Positions 1 to 8,500 are shown, counted from the first letter of the stretch. The stretch: DNA of 24,410 nucleotides from JAWOJF01 sp046481785 (GCA_046481785.1 JAWOJF010000072.1:1-24410); one strand, 5' to 3'. Program-made: numbers and translations. The notes: a model not told the origin generated them from the letters alone.

Positions 1-177
1 AAATACAGCACCGCGGACGGGAAAGCGAAGTTCCTGGCCTCACCGTGGCCTACTTTTCACACAATCCCGGGGGAAGGTATTATCATGACAAGACAGACAA
101 TTGACATCTTAACAAAAATGAATAAATATTCTCCTTATCTTACTTTTGGGACAGCCCCATCTTTTCCACTTGCTTAA
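1..177 (+). CDS. 3' end of an unrecognised gene (partial)
   Basis: Frame 1 is open from the first base to a TAA at 175-177, giving 58 codons. The C-terminus reads as a soluble stretch with KYSTADGKAKF early and PYLTFGTAPSFPLA at the end. I do not recognise the family. An alternative reading is a 30-codon ORF starting at ATG 85, which has a purine-rich GGAAGG seven bases upstream. The two readings share a frame and cannot be separated without the sequence to the left. The frame runs towards the convergent gdhA gene, whose stop is 18 bases away. Confidence 0.45.
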   Translation, partial: KYSTADGKAKFLASPWPTFHTIPGEGIIMTRQTIDILTKMNKYSPYLTFGTAPSFPLA

Positions 178-195
178 ATGAACAAAGCCCGATAA

Positions 196-1554
196 CTACA
201 CAATTCCCTGGTCAATCATAGCATCGGCAACTTTAAGGAAGCCAGCTATATTAGCACCGTTAACATAATTGCAGGGTGTACCAAATCTTTCTGCAGTTTC
301 ATCACATTTTTTGTGAATGTTTTTCATTAACTGTAATAAACGTTTATCTACTTCTTCTCTGGTCCAGTGCAGGCGCATACTGTTCTGAGCCATTTCATAT
401 CCCGATATTGCAACACCCCCCGCATTTGCCGCTTTCCCCGGCCCGTATAGTATTTTCTTATCAAGAAAAATATGGACACCATCCATTGTAGTAGGCATAT
501 TTGCTCCCTCGCTTACCAGATATACACCATTGTTTATAAGATTCTGAGCATCTTTAGCGTTAATTTCATTTTGAGTAGCAGATGGGAATGCACATTGGGC
601 TTTATGATTCCACAAAGGATTAAAACCATTGTAACTTGCCGGAGTATAGACAGCATTTTTATATTCTTCGGCATATTCTCTAACTCTTCCCCGCCTGAAG
701 TTTTTAAGCTCTTTAATATACTCAAGCTTTTTTAAATCAATTCCTTCTTCATCATAAATATATCCGTTGGAATCAGAAATTGTAACAGGTTTGGCACCAA
801 GCTGTATCAGTTTTTCAATTGTATACTGGGCAACATTTCCGCTTCCGGAAACAAGGCAGGTTTTTCCTTCAATAGTCTCGCCGCGTTTGGCAAGCATCTC
901 ACACGCAAAATACACAGAACCATAACCTGTAGCTTCAGGCCGTATAAGAGAGCCGCCCCAGTTTAATCCTTTGCCGGTAAATACACCTGTAAATTCATTT
1001 CTTAGTTTTTTATACATCCCAAATAAATAACCAATTTCTCTCGCACCAACTCCAATATCACCTGCAGGAACATCGGTATCAGCACCTATATGCCTGAATA
1101 ACTCGGCCATAAATGCCTGGCAGAAGCGCATAATTTCAAAATCACTTTTTCCTTTTGGATCAAAATTAGCGCCGCCTTTTCCACCCCCCATTTGAAGTGT
1201 AGTTAAGCTGTTCTTAAATGTCTGTTCGAAAGCAAGAAACTTAAGAATACTTTGATTGACGGAGGAATGAAACCTGAGTCCGCCTTTATATGGTCCGATA
1301 GCACTATTCATTTCAATTCTGAAAGCACGATTAATCTGAACCTCTCCCTGGTCATCAACCCATGGAACTCTGAACATAATTAATCTTTCGGGTTCAATTA
1401 TTCTTTCAAGAACTTTAACAGACCTGTATTCAAAATGTTTATCCATAACCAGGGCTAATGAACTTGCTACCTCCTGTACTGCCTGAAGAAATTCAGGTTC
1501 ACAGGGATTTTGTGCTTTTACCTGAGACATTAGGTCTTCAACGTAAGCGGACAA
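196..1554 (-). CDS. gdhA: NADP-type glutamate dehydrogenase
   Basis: The 452-residue product is the hexameric small-subunit glutamate dehydrogenase, which interconverts 2-oxoglutarate plus ammonia and glutamate in the cytoplasm. Its length fits the family (about 445-450). Visible motifs are SSAIGPYKGG-like NSAIGPYKGGLRFH, MGGGKGGANFDPKGKSD around the substrate lysines, DTDVPAGDIGVGAREIGY, the dinucleotide-binding VSGSGNVAQYTIEKL, and PSATQNEIN as in Bacteroides enzymes. The start is a TTG at 1554-1552. It is preceded four bases upstream by GGAGG (1563-1559), and this start puts the N-terminus within one residue of E. coli GdhA. The next in-frame ATG (codon 9) would cut into the conserved N-terminal helix. 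It appears monocistronic, with a long leader region upstream. Confidence 0.96.
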   Translation of the reverse strand: MSAYVEDLMSQVKAQNPCEPEFLQAVQEVASSLALVMDKHFEYRSVKVLERIIEPERLIMFRVPWVDDQGEVQINRAFRIEMNSAIGPYKGGLRFHSSVNQSILKFLAFEQTFKNSLTTLQMGGGKGGANFDPKGKSDFEIMRFCQAFMAELFRHIGADTDVPAGDIGVGAREIGYLFGMYKKLRNEFTGVFTGKGLNWGGSLIRPEATGYGSVYFACEMLAKRGETIEGKTCLVSGSGNVAQYTIEKLIQLGAKPVTISDSNGYIYDEEGIDLKKLEYIKELKNFRRGRVREYAEEYKNAVYTPASYNGFNPLWNHKAQCAFPSATQNEINAKDAQNLINNGVYLVSEGANMPTTMDGVHIFLDKKILYGPGKAANAGGVAISGYEMAQNSMRLHWTREEVDKRLLQLMKNIHKKCDETAERFGTPCNYVNGANIAGFLKVADAMIDQGIV

Positions 1555-2104
1555 TTTTCCTCCAATGTTTTAAATAAAAATATTCTGATAGAGTAGTATG
1601 ATAAGCGGGTTTAATTGTATAAGTATGAGCAGTGTTGTTATTAGTAAAACCCCTCTCCACCTTTTCCCTTTTCTAATTATAAAAGTAATATTTTATATTC
1701 TCTGATGCTATACTTTTTTTGCGGTACTTTTCTTTTTGCTGCATGATTATGCGGTATTCCTATATTAAAATGAGTTTTTCTTCGAAATATTCTATGTTAA
1801 TGCAGTTAAAAGTAAAACTCATCTGATGAAATTTTCTTTTAAAAACATTAAATATATTCCGCTTATAAAAAGGCAGGTGGACAGAATAATTGTTTTTTTC
1901 CCTTCGTATAATTTAGTGTTGAAGTATTATAACCTTTTGCTAAACATCTGAATATTTATGCAGGGATGTTTATTGATTTCAGCATAACTGCATTAACAAT
2001 GCCTCCAAATGCAAAAAATAATCTAAAGTTTTTCATACAGTTTCTAAAATTAGTAAATTAAACATTACATTTTTTACTTTAAAATTCGGTATTCAGGAGC
2101 AACA
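1555..2104. other. AT-rich divergent intergenic region, gdhA/ilvD
   Basis: This 550-base stretch lies between the divergently transcribed gdhA and ilvD and must carry both promoters. I see no coding frame of note, tRNA or riboswitch-like fold. The only structure noted is a nine-base inverted repeat, ATGAGTTTT at 1770-1778 against AAAACTCAT at 1814-1822, with a 35-base gap. The ilvD end holds AGGAG at 2095-2099, five bases before the ATG. No convincing promoter boxes could be chosen by eye. Confidence 0.6.
1559..1563 (-). promoter_or_regulatory. Ribosome binding site of gdhA, supports a TTG start
   Basis: On the minus strand the bases read GGAGG, then four A, then TTG. This is the only strong Shine-Dalgarno match near the gene start, and it favours the TTG over the ATG eight codons further in. 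Confidence 0.6.
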
Positions 2105-3787
2105 ATGAAAGAAGGATTAAATAAATACAGCAGCAGATTAACACAGGTAAAATCGCAGGTAGGCTCACAGGCAATGTTATACGGCATAGGCCTGGATGAT
2201 GCGGATATGAAAAAACCTCAGATAGGTATTGCCAGTATGGGGTGGGATGGCAACCCATGTAATATGCATCTTAATGATCTGGCGAAAGCTGTAAAAGGGG
2301 GTGTTAATAAAGCAGATCTTATCGGTTTGATCTTTCATACAATTGGTGTAAGTGATGGCATTTCTATGGGTACTGAGGGAATGAAGTATTCACTCCCTTC
2401 AAGAGATGTAATTGCCGATTCAATTGAAATAGTAATGAGTGCTCAATGGTATGATGGTTTAATTGCTATACCCGGCTGTGATAAAAATATGCCCGGCTCA
2501 GTAATGGCAATGGCAAGGCTTAACCGCCCAAGCATAATGATATATGGCGGAACAATCCGTGCCGGATTTTTTAATGAACAAAAGCTAGATGTTGTTTCTG
2601 CTTTTGAAGCTTACGGTAAATATTTATCAAAAGAGTTTAATGAGGAAGCGTTAAAAAATGTTCTGAAGAATGCTTGTCCCGGCCAGGGTGCTTGCGGCGG
2701 AATGTATACAGCAAATACAATGGCTTCTGCAATTGAAACGCTTGGTATGAGTATTCCTTATTCATCATCCTCTCCGGCTAATGATAAATTAAAACTGGAG
2801 GAGTGTTTTAATGCAGGTAAGATGATGCTAAATCTTTTGGAGAAGGATTTAAAACCAAAAGATATTATGACCAAAAAAGCTTTTGAAAATGCTATATCAA
2901 TTGTAATTGCACTTGGTGGTTCTACAAATGCAGCTCTTCATCTTATTGCAATGGCTAAAGCCGCAGATGTTAAACTTACGCTGGATGATTTCCAGAGGAT
3001 AACCGATAAAACTCCTTTTCTTGCCGACCTGAAGCCGAGCGGAAAATATGTTATGGAAGATTTACATGATGCCGGGGGAGTTCCGGCTGTTCAAAAATTA
3101 TTATTAAAAGAGGGCTTCCTTGATGGTAATTGTATTACCATTACAGGGAAGACACTTGGTGAAAATATTGAAAAACTGGCTGATTTATCTGAAGGCCAGA
3201 AGGTTGTTATGCCTGTTAGCAAGCCAATCAAAAAGACTGGCCATCTGCAAATTCTTTATGGTAATCTTGCTCAGGAAGGCGCTGTAGCAAAAATTACAGG
3301 TAAAGAAGGATTAACATTTTCGGGCCCGGCTAAAGTTTATGATTCTGAAGAAGAAGCGCTGCATGCAATTGAAAATAAAGAAGTAGTTCATGGTGATGTT
3401 GTTGTAATAAGGTATGAAGGGCCAAAAGGGGGGCCCGGTATGCGCGAGATGCTTACCATTACTTCTTCAATAATGGGTGCAGGGCTTGGCAAAACAGTAG
3501 CTCTTATTACTGATGGAAGGTTTTCAGGCGGTACTCATGGGTTTGTGGTTGGACATATAACTCCTGAAGCGCAACTGGGTGGAAACTTAGCTCTTGTACA
3601 AAATGGTGATAAAATAACTATAGACTCAGAAAAAAACTTTCTTACCCTTGAAGTCTCTGATGAAGTTTTGGCAGAAAGAAGAAAAAACTGGAAGCAGCCT
3701 CCATTTAAAGCAACAAAGGGAATTTTATATAAATATATAAAATCAGTTTCTTCTGCATCTGAAGGTTGTGTAACGGATGAGTACTAA
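2105..3787 (+). CDS. ilvD: Dihydroxy-acid dehydratase
   Basis: IlvD dehydrates 2,3-dihydroxy-isovalerate and 2,3-dihydroxy-3-methylvalerate, the third step of valine and isoleucine synthesis; the valine branch also feeds leucine and pantothenate. At 560 residues it is full length. The iron-sulfur cysteines are in NPCNMHL (Cys52), GCDKNMPG (Cys125) and GACGGMYTANTM (Cys197). The C-terminal DGRFSGGTHGFVVGHITPEA block is intact. The start is ATG 2105 with AGGAG five bases upstream. It stands alone: ilvB, ilvN, ilvC, leu genes and ilvA are not adjacent, and the next gene is on the other strand. Confidence 0.97.
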   Translation: MKEGLNKYSSRLTQVKSQVGSQAMLYGIGLDDADMKKPQIGIASMGWDGNPCNMHLNDLAKAVKGGVNKADLIGLIFHTIGVSDGISMGTEGMKYSLPSRDVIADSIEIVMSAQWYDGLIAIPGCDKNMPGSVMAMARLNRPSIMIYGGTIRAGFFNEQKLDVVSAFEAYGKYLSKEFNEEALKNVLKNACPGQGACGGMYTANTMASAIETLGMSIPYSSSSPANDKLKLEECFNAGKMMLNLLEKDLKPKDIMTKKAFENAISIVIALGGSTNAALHLIAMAKAADVKLTLDDFQRITDKTPFLADLKPSGKYVMEDLHDAGGVPAVQKLLLKEGFLDGNCITITGKTLGENIEKLADLSEGQKVVMPVSKPIKKTGHLQILYGNLAQEGAVAKITGKEGLTFSGPAKVYDSEEEALHAIENKEVVHGDVVVIRYEGPKGGPGMREMLTITSSIMGAGLGKTVALITDGRFSGGTHGFVVGHITPEAQLGGNLALVQNGDKITIDSEKNFLTLEVSDEVLAERRKNWKQPPFKATKGILYKYIKSVSSASEGCVTDEY

Positions 3788-4083
3788 GTAAATAAAAAAA
3801 GCAAGCACTGTAATCTGCAATGAAATAAGGGAAAACACTTTCAAGGGGCGCTATCAAGTATCCCGGCAAAACTTATCATGCAAATAAGCAGGCTTGCTTA
3901 AGTTTAATGGTACAAAATTATTATAACATTCTTAATATCTATATACACTATCGAATGAAGACCCTGGAAAGTTATATCTGATTCATCATTATCTAAATAA
4001 GGTGGAACATATTTATTTTGTAGTAAAAAGTATTACGGGGAAACGGAAAGATGTGTGAAAGAGACTAAAAATGATTCTATTTA
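3788..4083. other. Convergent intergenic region, no gene seen
   Basis: The 296 bases lie between the ends of ilvD and the NarL-type regulator. A short stem TAAGCA/TGCTTA with a four-base GGCT loop (3885-3900) is the only hairpin I noticed. It is followed by a mixed AGTTTAA rather than a run of T, so it is a weak terminator candidate at best. No ORF with coding character was found. Confidence 0.5.
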
Positions 4084-4719
4084 TCAACTAATAAGGTTAT
4101 TTGCCACTGCATAATAAGTAAGTTCAGCGTTGGATTTCATGTTCATTTTCTCAAGTATACGCGCCCGGTATGTGCTTACTGTCTGAACACTTAAGTTTAA
4201 TTCAACTGCTATACCGGACACAGTTTTACCCCCTGCAATTAACCTCAATACTTCAAATTCCCTGTCTGATAAATTTTCATGCGGAAGTTTATCCATACCC
4301 TGTTTTAGATGGCCTGCAAGTTTTTCGGCAAGAGTAATACTTACATAATTTCCGCCGGATATTACCTTGCGGATTGCTTTAACAAGTTCATCAGGGGCAC
4401 TGTCTTTTGTAAGATAACCTGAAGCACCAAGCTTTAATGAACGAATTGCAAATGTGTCTTCGGGATGCATGCTTAACATTAATATTTTCACATCAGGATA
4501 AAGATTTTTTATATCTTTAATAATATCAATACCGCTTCTGCCGGGCATTGAGATATCAAGAAGAAGAACATCTGTTTTATTATTCTTCAGGTGTTCCAAT
4601 ACCTCTACACTGTTCCGGGCTTCTCCAATAACCTTAAGATCAAGTTCCCTGCTTAGAACATTTTTAAGACCTTCGCGGATAAAACTATGATCATCTGCAA
4701 TTAAAACATTAAATATCAT
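4084..4719 (-). CDS. NarL/FixJ-type DNA-binding response regulator
   Basis: The 211-residue protein has a receiver domain (about 1-120) and a LuxR-type helix-turn-helix (about 147-208). The acidic pocket is Asp9-Asp10, the phosphorylated residue should be Asp55 in LLLDISMPG, and the conserved lysine is Lys105 in GYLTKD. The output domain begins LSDREFEVLRLIAGG and includes SVQTVSTYRARILEKM, typical of transcription factors that bind DNA after phosphorylation. GGGGGAT precedes the ATG. A second response regulator lies 105 bases upstream on the same strand, and no sensor kinase is in the window, so its partner and target genes are unknown. Confidence 0.95.
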   Translation of the reverse strand: MIFNVLIADDHSFIREGLKNVLSRELDLKVIGEARNSVEVLEHLKNNKTDVLLLDISMPGRSGIDIIKDIKNLYPDVKILMLSMHPEDTFAIRSLKLGASGYLTKDSAPDELVKAIRKVISGGNYVSITLAEKLAGHLKQGMDKLPHENLSDREFEVLRLIAGGKTVSGIAVELNLSVQTVSTYRARILEKMNMKSNAELTYYAVANNLIS

Positions 4720-4824
4720 TACAATCCCCCATTGAATTAAATGATAAATATTAAAATATGGAATATTAAATTAAAGACAAGCTTTTTATATTACCCGTAA
4801 TTTTACATCAGAAAGGATCCCGGC

Positions 4825-5196
4825 CTAATAACCGGGAAAGATTTTTTCAAGTAACTGAGGAAAAAGTTCTACAAAGTCAGTTTTAGCAATAAAGCCGTCA
4901 GCACCGGCAGCTTTAGCTTCATTCCTGTATTCCGGATCATCATGAAGAGTTAACACTGCAATTTTCTGTTCATTATTATTCATTTTTACTTCCCGCAGAA
5001 GCTGAAGCCCGTTAATATCCGGCAGGGAAAAATCGATAAGTATAAGATCGGGATTGTATTTTTTTATTTTTGTTACAGCCTCCGAGCCGTTCAATGCCCA
5101 GGTAATAAGGCCTATTTTCTTGTTTAGATTTAAGTATTTTACCACTGTATCAAGAAAAGGTACTTTATCATCTACTATTAAAATCTTCAGTTTCAT
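4825..5196 (-). CDS. Single-domain (CheY-like) response regulator
   Basis: The 123 residues form a receiver domain only, with no output domain. The acidic pair Asp9-Asp10, the phospho-acceptor Asp55 (LILIDFSLPD), Thr83 and Lys105 (FIAKTD) are all present, so it should be phosphorylatable. Such stand-alone receivers act by protein contact, as in CheY, or as intermediates in phosphorelays (Spo0F type). It sits directly upstream of a NarL-type regulator on the same strand, which suggests a shared signalling task, but the 105-base gap leaves co-transcription open. AAAGGGTGA lies about eleven bases before the ATG. Confidence 0.92.
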   Translation of the reverse strand: MKLKILIVDDKVPFLDTVVKYLNLNKKIGLITWALNGSEAVTKIKKYNPDLILIDFSLPDINGLQLLREVKMNNNEQKIAVLTLHDDPEYRNEAKAAGADGFIAKTDFVELFPQLLEKIFPGY

Positions 5197-5253
5197 TAAA
5201 CAAAAATCACCCTTTTATTAACTACTAATCTACATCAGATATATGGATGCTGC

Positions 5254-5294
5254 AATAAGAGAATACCTTACATAACCGGTTTAATTCTCTTATT
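5254..5294. terminator. AT-rich inverted repeat between mnmA and a response regulator gene
   Basis: A perfect 11-base stem, AATAAGAGAAT (5254-5264) against ATTCTCTTATT (5284-5294), encloses a 19-base loop that itself contains AACCGGTT. It lies just after the mnmA stop (minus strand) and before the receiver gene. No clean T run follows on the minus strand, so it may instead be a regulatory hairpin or an operator for the downstream gene. Confidence 0.4.
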
Positions 5295-5324
5295 TTAGGT
5301 GATATTTAGCGAAAAACTTAAAAA

Positions 5325-6374
5325 TCAGAGGATAACCCCACCGCCGAGGCAAAATTCATCATCATAAAAAACAGCAAACTGTCCGGGTGCAATTCCCTGG
5401 TCAGAGCGAGCCATTTTAACCCGGGCCTTATTTTCATCAATAAAAGTTAAAATACAATCAAAAAGTCCTGCTCCATGCCGTATTTTAACCTGTAATGAGC
5501 TATTTCCCGGCTTTTCACCTGTTATCCAGTTAAAATTACCGGTTTCAAAAGTGTCACGGCTGCGTTCAATTAAATTTTCCCCGGAGATGTAGATAATATT
5601 CTCCTTTACATCTTTTTTAACAACATACCATGGTCCGCCCGAAAGCCCCAGCCCGGATCTTTGCCCTATTGTATAAAAATAATATCCTTTATGTTCCCCC
5701 ATTTTTTTTCCGGAATCTATATCTACTATGTCTCCCTTTATCGCACCAAGGTGATGTTTTACAAACTCATTAAACTTAATCTGGCCCAGGAAACAAATAC
5801 CCTGACTGTCTTTTCTGCTTTTGTTTGGCAGATCAAATTTTACGGCAAGCTCTCTTATTTCTTTTTTATTATAAACGCCGAGAGGGAATAATGCCCTTGA
5901 TAACTGCTGCTGAGTTAGATAGGCAAGAAAATAGGTCTGGTCTTTAACAGGGTCAGGAGATCTCTTTAAGAAAAATTTATTCTCTGAAAATTCCAGTTTT
6001 GCATAATGGCCGCTGGCAACTTTTACAAAAGATTTATCAATCTTTTCATAAAACTGGCCGAACTTAATTAAGCTGTTACAGAACATATCCGGATTAGGTG
6101 TTCTTCCTTCTTTTATCTCAGAGATTGTATAGGTAACAACCGAGTCCCAGTATTCATTTTGAAGTGAAAGCACCTCCAGCGGTATGCCTGCCTGCTTACA
6201 AACACTTCTTGCATAATTTAAATCTTCTTCCCAGGGACATTCGCCGAGAAAAGAAAATTCATCCTGCAGCCATATCTTTAAATAAAATGCGGTTAGTTCA
6301 TGCCCTTGCTCTTTTAGCAGATGCAAGGCAACAGAGCTATCAACTCCACCGGATAACAAAACTGCTGTTTTCAT
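5325..6374 (-). CDS. mnmA: tRNA-specific 2-thiouridylase MnmA
   Basis: MnmA adenylates U34 of Lys, Glu and Gln tRNAs and inserts sulfur to give 2-thiouridine. The 349-residue protein carries the PP-loop SGGVDSS (residues 8-14), the catalytic cysteine Cys99 in NPDMFCNSLIKFG and the second cysteine Cys194 in DSQGICFLG. It also has the SGHYAK and DQTYFLAYL blocks and the C-terminal beta-barrel domain. Length is normal. The ATG has no obvious Shine-Dalgarno sequence, and a 12-base palindrome lies nine bases upstream of it. The gene has a 137-base gap to its upstream neighbour and is probably transcribed alone. Confidence 0.96.
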   Translation of the reverse strand: MKTAVLLSGGVDSSVALHLLKEQGHELTAFYLKIWLQDEFSFLGECPWEEDLNYARSVCKQAGIPLEVLSLQNEYWDSVVTYTISEIKEGRTPNPDMFCNSLIKFGQFYEKIDKSFVKVASGHYAKLEFSENKFFLKRSPDPVKDQTYFLAYLTQQQLSRALFPLGVYNKKEIRELAVKFDLPNKSRKDSQGICFLGQIKFNEFVKHHLGAIKGDIVDIDSGKKMGEHKGYYFYTIGQRSGLGLSGGPWYVVKKDVKENIIYISGENLIERSRDTFETGNFNWITGEKPGNSSLQVKIRHGAGLFDCILTFIDENKARVKMARSDQGIAPGQFAVFYDDEFCLGGGVIL

Positions 6375-6382
6375 TAGTATAA

Positions 6383-6394
6383 TTGTTTAAACAA
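6383..6394. repeat. 12-base palindrome in the mnmA leader
   Basis: TTGTTTAAACAA is a perfect palindrome placed 9-20 bases upstream of the mnmA ATG. At this size in AT-rich DNA it could be chance or a small operator; it overlaps the place where a ribosome binding site would lie. Confidence 0.3.
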
Positions 6395-6511
6395 ATTAAT
6401 ATGACTAAAATACGGAAAGTGCACACAAATTATTAGTCGTATGGTAATGCCTCTGCTTAAATCATTAAAAAGGGGTAGGGGACAACCATTTGCAGGGTGA
6501 TATTTACCGGG

Positions 6512-7009
6512 CTATTTGCTTCCTCTTTTATTTTTAGAGGTGATCCTCTCAATAACTTCATCGTACACCGGTTTTTTTACACGGCTTAGAATGATGGTCT
6601 GAAGCTCTTTTGCTCCCCTGATCTTTGGATAAAATCCAATTGATATTTTATTCCTTCCGTCATAAACCTGCATAAGTCCGTTAAGTTTACCATCAAAAAT
6701 TCCGCCTTTCAGGCTTTCAATGTCCGGGTAAAAAATAACAACTTCCTTTTTCGAAAACAGAAAGTCAGTACAATATAACTTTTCACTATCAGCAGTTATT
6801 TTATACGGGATTACTTTGTACAGATATAAATACCGCTTATTAGTGTAGTAAATAAGAAAAAGAAGCAGTACAACAGGGATTAAGTACCAATTATTTCTAT
6901 CTACATTAAGTACAGCGGGAAACAGGTAAAAGAGGAGTACTAATGTAACCGGGATATTTCCAAACCGGTATAATAATTTAAAAAACAGTGAGTATGTAAA
7001 AATCTGCAT
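6512..7009 (-). CDS. Small membrane protein with two helices and a PH-like tail
   Basis: The 165-residue protein has two hydrophobic segments (about 17-35 and 41-56), then a basic stretch and a beta-rich cytoplasmic part (about 65-150). The two-helix-plus-beta layout resembles bacterial PH (bPH) domain proteins, and an unrelated copy of the same layout is at 19827-20219. No catalytic motif is visible and the function is unknown. The ATG at 7009 has no clear Shine-Dalgarno sequence. A strong terminator lies between this gene and the upstream DUF4920 gene, so it needs its own promoter within the 37 bases before it or read-through. The basic end (KNKRGSK) fits a cytoplasmic C-terminus. Confidence 0.7.
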   Translation of the reverse strand: MQIFTYSLFFKLLYRFGNIPVTLVLLFYLFPAVLNVDRNNWYLIPVVLLLFLIYYTNKRYLYLYKVIPYKITADSEKLYCTDFLFSKKEVVIFYPDIESLKGGIFDGKLNGLMQVYDGRNKISIGFYPKIRGAKELQTIILSRVKKPVYDEVIERITSKNKRGSK

Positions 7010-7045
7010 AATGCTTAAAATATGTTATTCTAATTTAGCTATAAA

Positions 7046-7080
7046 TAAAAAAATCCGCACACGAATATACCGCTGCGGAT
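7046..7080 (-). terminator. Intrinsic terminator after the DUF4920 gene
   Basis: Read on the minus strand, the stem ATCCGCA (7080-7074) pairs with TGCGGAT (7059-7053) around a 14-base loop and is followed directly by a run of seven T interrupted only by A. It starts 20 bases after the stop of the gene at 7101 and is the best intrinsic terminator in the window. Confidence 0.82.
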
Positions 7081-7100
7081 CTTATAAAAAGACCAGTTTC

Positions 7101-7574
7101 TTAATTATTTTTTTCTGCTTCTTTATCAAGGATCACCACCCCTTCACCCTTTACCTGGTAAAGAGTAACCGGGCCTGTAACAGTTGAGGGATCAAACTCC
7201 TTATCATTTTCTTCTGCTATGTGCTCGTAGTATGCAATTGCTCTCTCCTTATCCATTTCCATTTTATAAACTTCTCCTTCAACAACCGCTGTTTTGCCGA
7301 TTGATTCAACCGGAAAAACTATTTCACCATCTTTAACTTTTACCTTTATCTTCTCATTTTCCTTGCCGGATGATATTTCCATCCAGCAGCCCGCCATTTT
7401 ACATACCTCAAGGATCTCACCTTGTATAAGCACTTTTTTACCGGCAAAAGAATCAGGCACCTCCAGAATAGAAGAAATCTCAGTGTATTGTTCCAAAGTA
7501 ATTTCTTTGCCTAATTTTTCCTGGGAGTAAGAACATGTAAATAAAAATAGTATAAGTGCAAATATTTTATACAT
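7101..7574 (-). CDS. Secreted DUF4920 protein
   Basis: The 157-residue protein starts with a signal peptide (hydrophobic 4-13, then CSYSQE); the Cys14 context LFTC is a poor lipobox, so cleavage after YSQ or nearby is more likely than lipidation. The mature part matches the DUF4920 pattern seen in Bacteroidota: a small beta-rich fold with the paired cysteines Cys58 and Cys63 in EVCKMAGCWMEI. The C-terminal region (YYEHIAEENDKEFDPSTVTGPV) is also family-like. The biochemical role is unknown; the cysteine pair could bind metal or form a disulfide in the periplasm. AAGGAG sits five bases before the ATG. The upstream lipoprotein gene ends 38 bases away, so the two are probably co-transcribed. Confidence 0.85.
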   Translation of the reverse strand: MYKIFALILFLFTCSYSQEKLGKEITLEQYTEISSILEVPDSFAGKKVLIQGEILEVCKMAGCWMEISSGKENEKIKVKVKDGEIVFPVESIGKTAVVEGEVYKMEMDKERAIAYYEHIAEENDKEFDPSTVTGPVTLYQVKGEGVVILDKEAEKNN

Positions 7575-7612
7575 CTGATCTCCTTCTTTTTAATAAATTC
7601 TGGTAGAGCGGC

Positions 7613-8491
7613 CTACAGCGGCCTAAACTTTATTGTTACAGTATTATTAAACTCCATCTGCATTCCCAGTACATTCTTAAGAATTTCTTTTACATCATTT
7701 ATATTGGTAGGATCTATATTTTTTAGTTCCTGAAGTTTATCCTTATCTTTTAATAATTCCCCTAAATTAATATCCATTAATGTAACATCAGAGCCGTTTC
7801 TGTATGAGGCATTAGTTTCAATAATACTGCCGTTTATATTCACCACCATAGAAATCCTAAGGTCCTTAAAAAGCTGAGCGAACTGTGCAAAAGAAGCTGA
7901 ATCCGCTTCCGCTGTTGAAAGTGAATCCTCTTCTTCGGATGAAAGTGAATCCATTTCTTCAGATGAGGTTGAATCTTCTTCTGCCTTGCCTTCATCCTCA
8001 TATGGTTTTGCTTCAGGTAAATCAATAGTTATAACAGAAGGATCCCCCTTTTCAAACCGGAAAGTTATGTATTCTTTTTCTTCATCTGCCCGTTGAGACA
8101 CCGGGCTCATGCTTATCTGACTGCCGGGTCTTTGATCAATATGCAAATCATTCAGATCTGAAAAAGAGTATACTGCTTTGTAACCTTCTTTGCCGTCTGC
8201 ATTTATTTCTTCAGCAGAAACAAATTTAATTGAAGGGCCAAATTCATCTGATCTGTTCTTTATTTCCTCTTCGTTAAAAAGTGAAAACTCTTCAACATTA
8301 CCGGTTGAGTCTTCAGTAAATGAACCGGCAAATCCAGCCATTATTTCAACCATTTCATTAGTCATCAGCAAAGTTTCCTCTACTGTCCCGCTGCCATCAG
8401 GATTTATATTAATAATAGTTTTGATCTCAAGGCAGCCGGTAAAGGCTAATGCTGTAATTACTGTAATTATAAGATGTAATTTTAATTTCAT
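7613..8491 (-). CDS. Lipoprotein with an acidic eight-residue repeat linker
   Basis: The 292-residue protein begins with a signal peptide ending in the lipobox-like AFTGC (Cys20), so it should be lipid-anchored outside the inner membrane. Residues 20-45 (LEIKTIININPDGSGTVEETL) resemble the start of periplasmic lipoproteins with a conserved beta hairpin. A second beta-rich part follows after a linker (about 173-205) made of four copies of an eight-residue acidic unit (DSTSSEEM, DSLSSEEE, DSLSTAEA, DSASFAQF). No enzyme motif is seen and the function is unknown. The start has AAGGAT upstream, and the gene lies nine bases after the phoH-like gene, so the two form one transcription unit. Confidence 0.8.
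   Translation of the reverse strand: MKLKLHLIITVITALAFTGCLEIKTIININPDGSGTVEETLLMTNEMVEIMAGFAGSFTEDSTGNVEEFSLFNEEEIKNRSDEFGPSIKFVSAEEINADGKEGYKAVYSFSDLNDLHIDQRPGSQISMSPVSQRADEEKEYITFRFEKGDPSVITIDLPEAKPYEDEGKAEEDSTSSEEMDSLSSEEEDSLSTAEADSASFAQFAQLFKDLRISMVVNINGSIIETNASYRNGSDVTLMDINLGELLKDKDKLQELKNIDPTNINDVKEILKNVLGMQMEFNNTVTIKFRPL
7893..7988 (-). repeat. Four tandem 24-bp units inside the lipoprotein gene
   Basis: Units at 7893-7916, 7917-7940, 7941-7964 and 7965-7988 share the pattern GA(A/G)(A/G)(C/G/T)TGAATC followed by a serine/acid-rich half. The middle two units differ at only three bases. The period is 24, a multiple of three, so changes in copy number keep the frame and would only change linker length. 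Confidence 0.75.
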
Positions 8492-8500
8492 TTTTATCCT

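Noticed and set aside
4819..4836. CCCGG/CCGGG hairpin at the end of the receiver gene as a terminator
   Set aside because: The stem is only five pairs and overlaps the stop codon, with no T run after it.
7840..8025. Histidine/lysine-rich 61-codon minus-strand frame in the lipoprotein gene
   Set aside because: It is an alternative reading of the acidic repeat linker and has no start signal.
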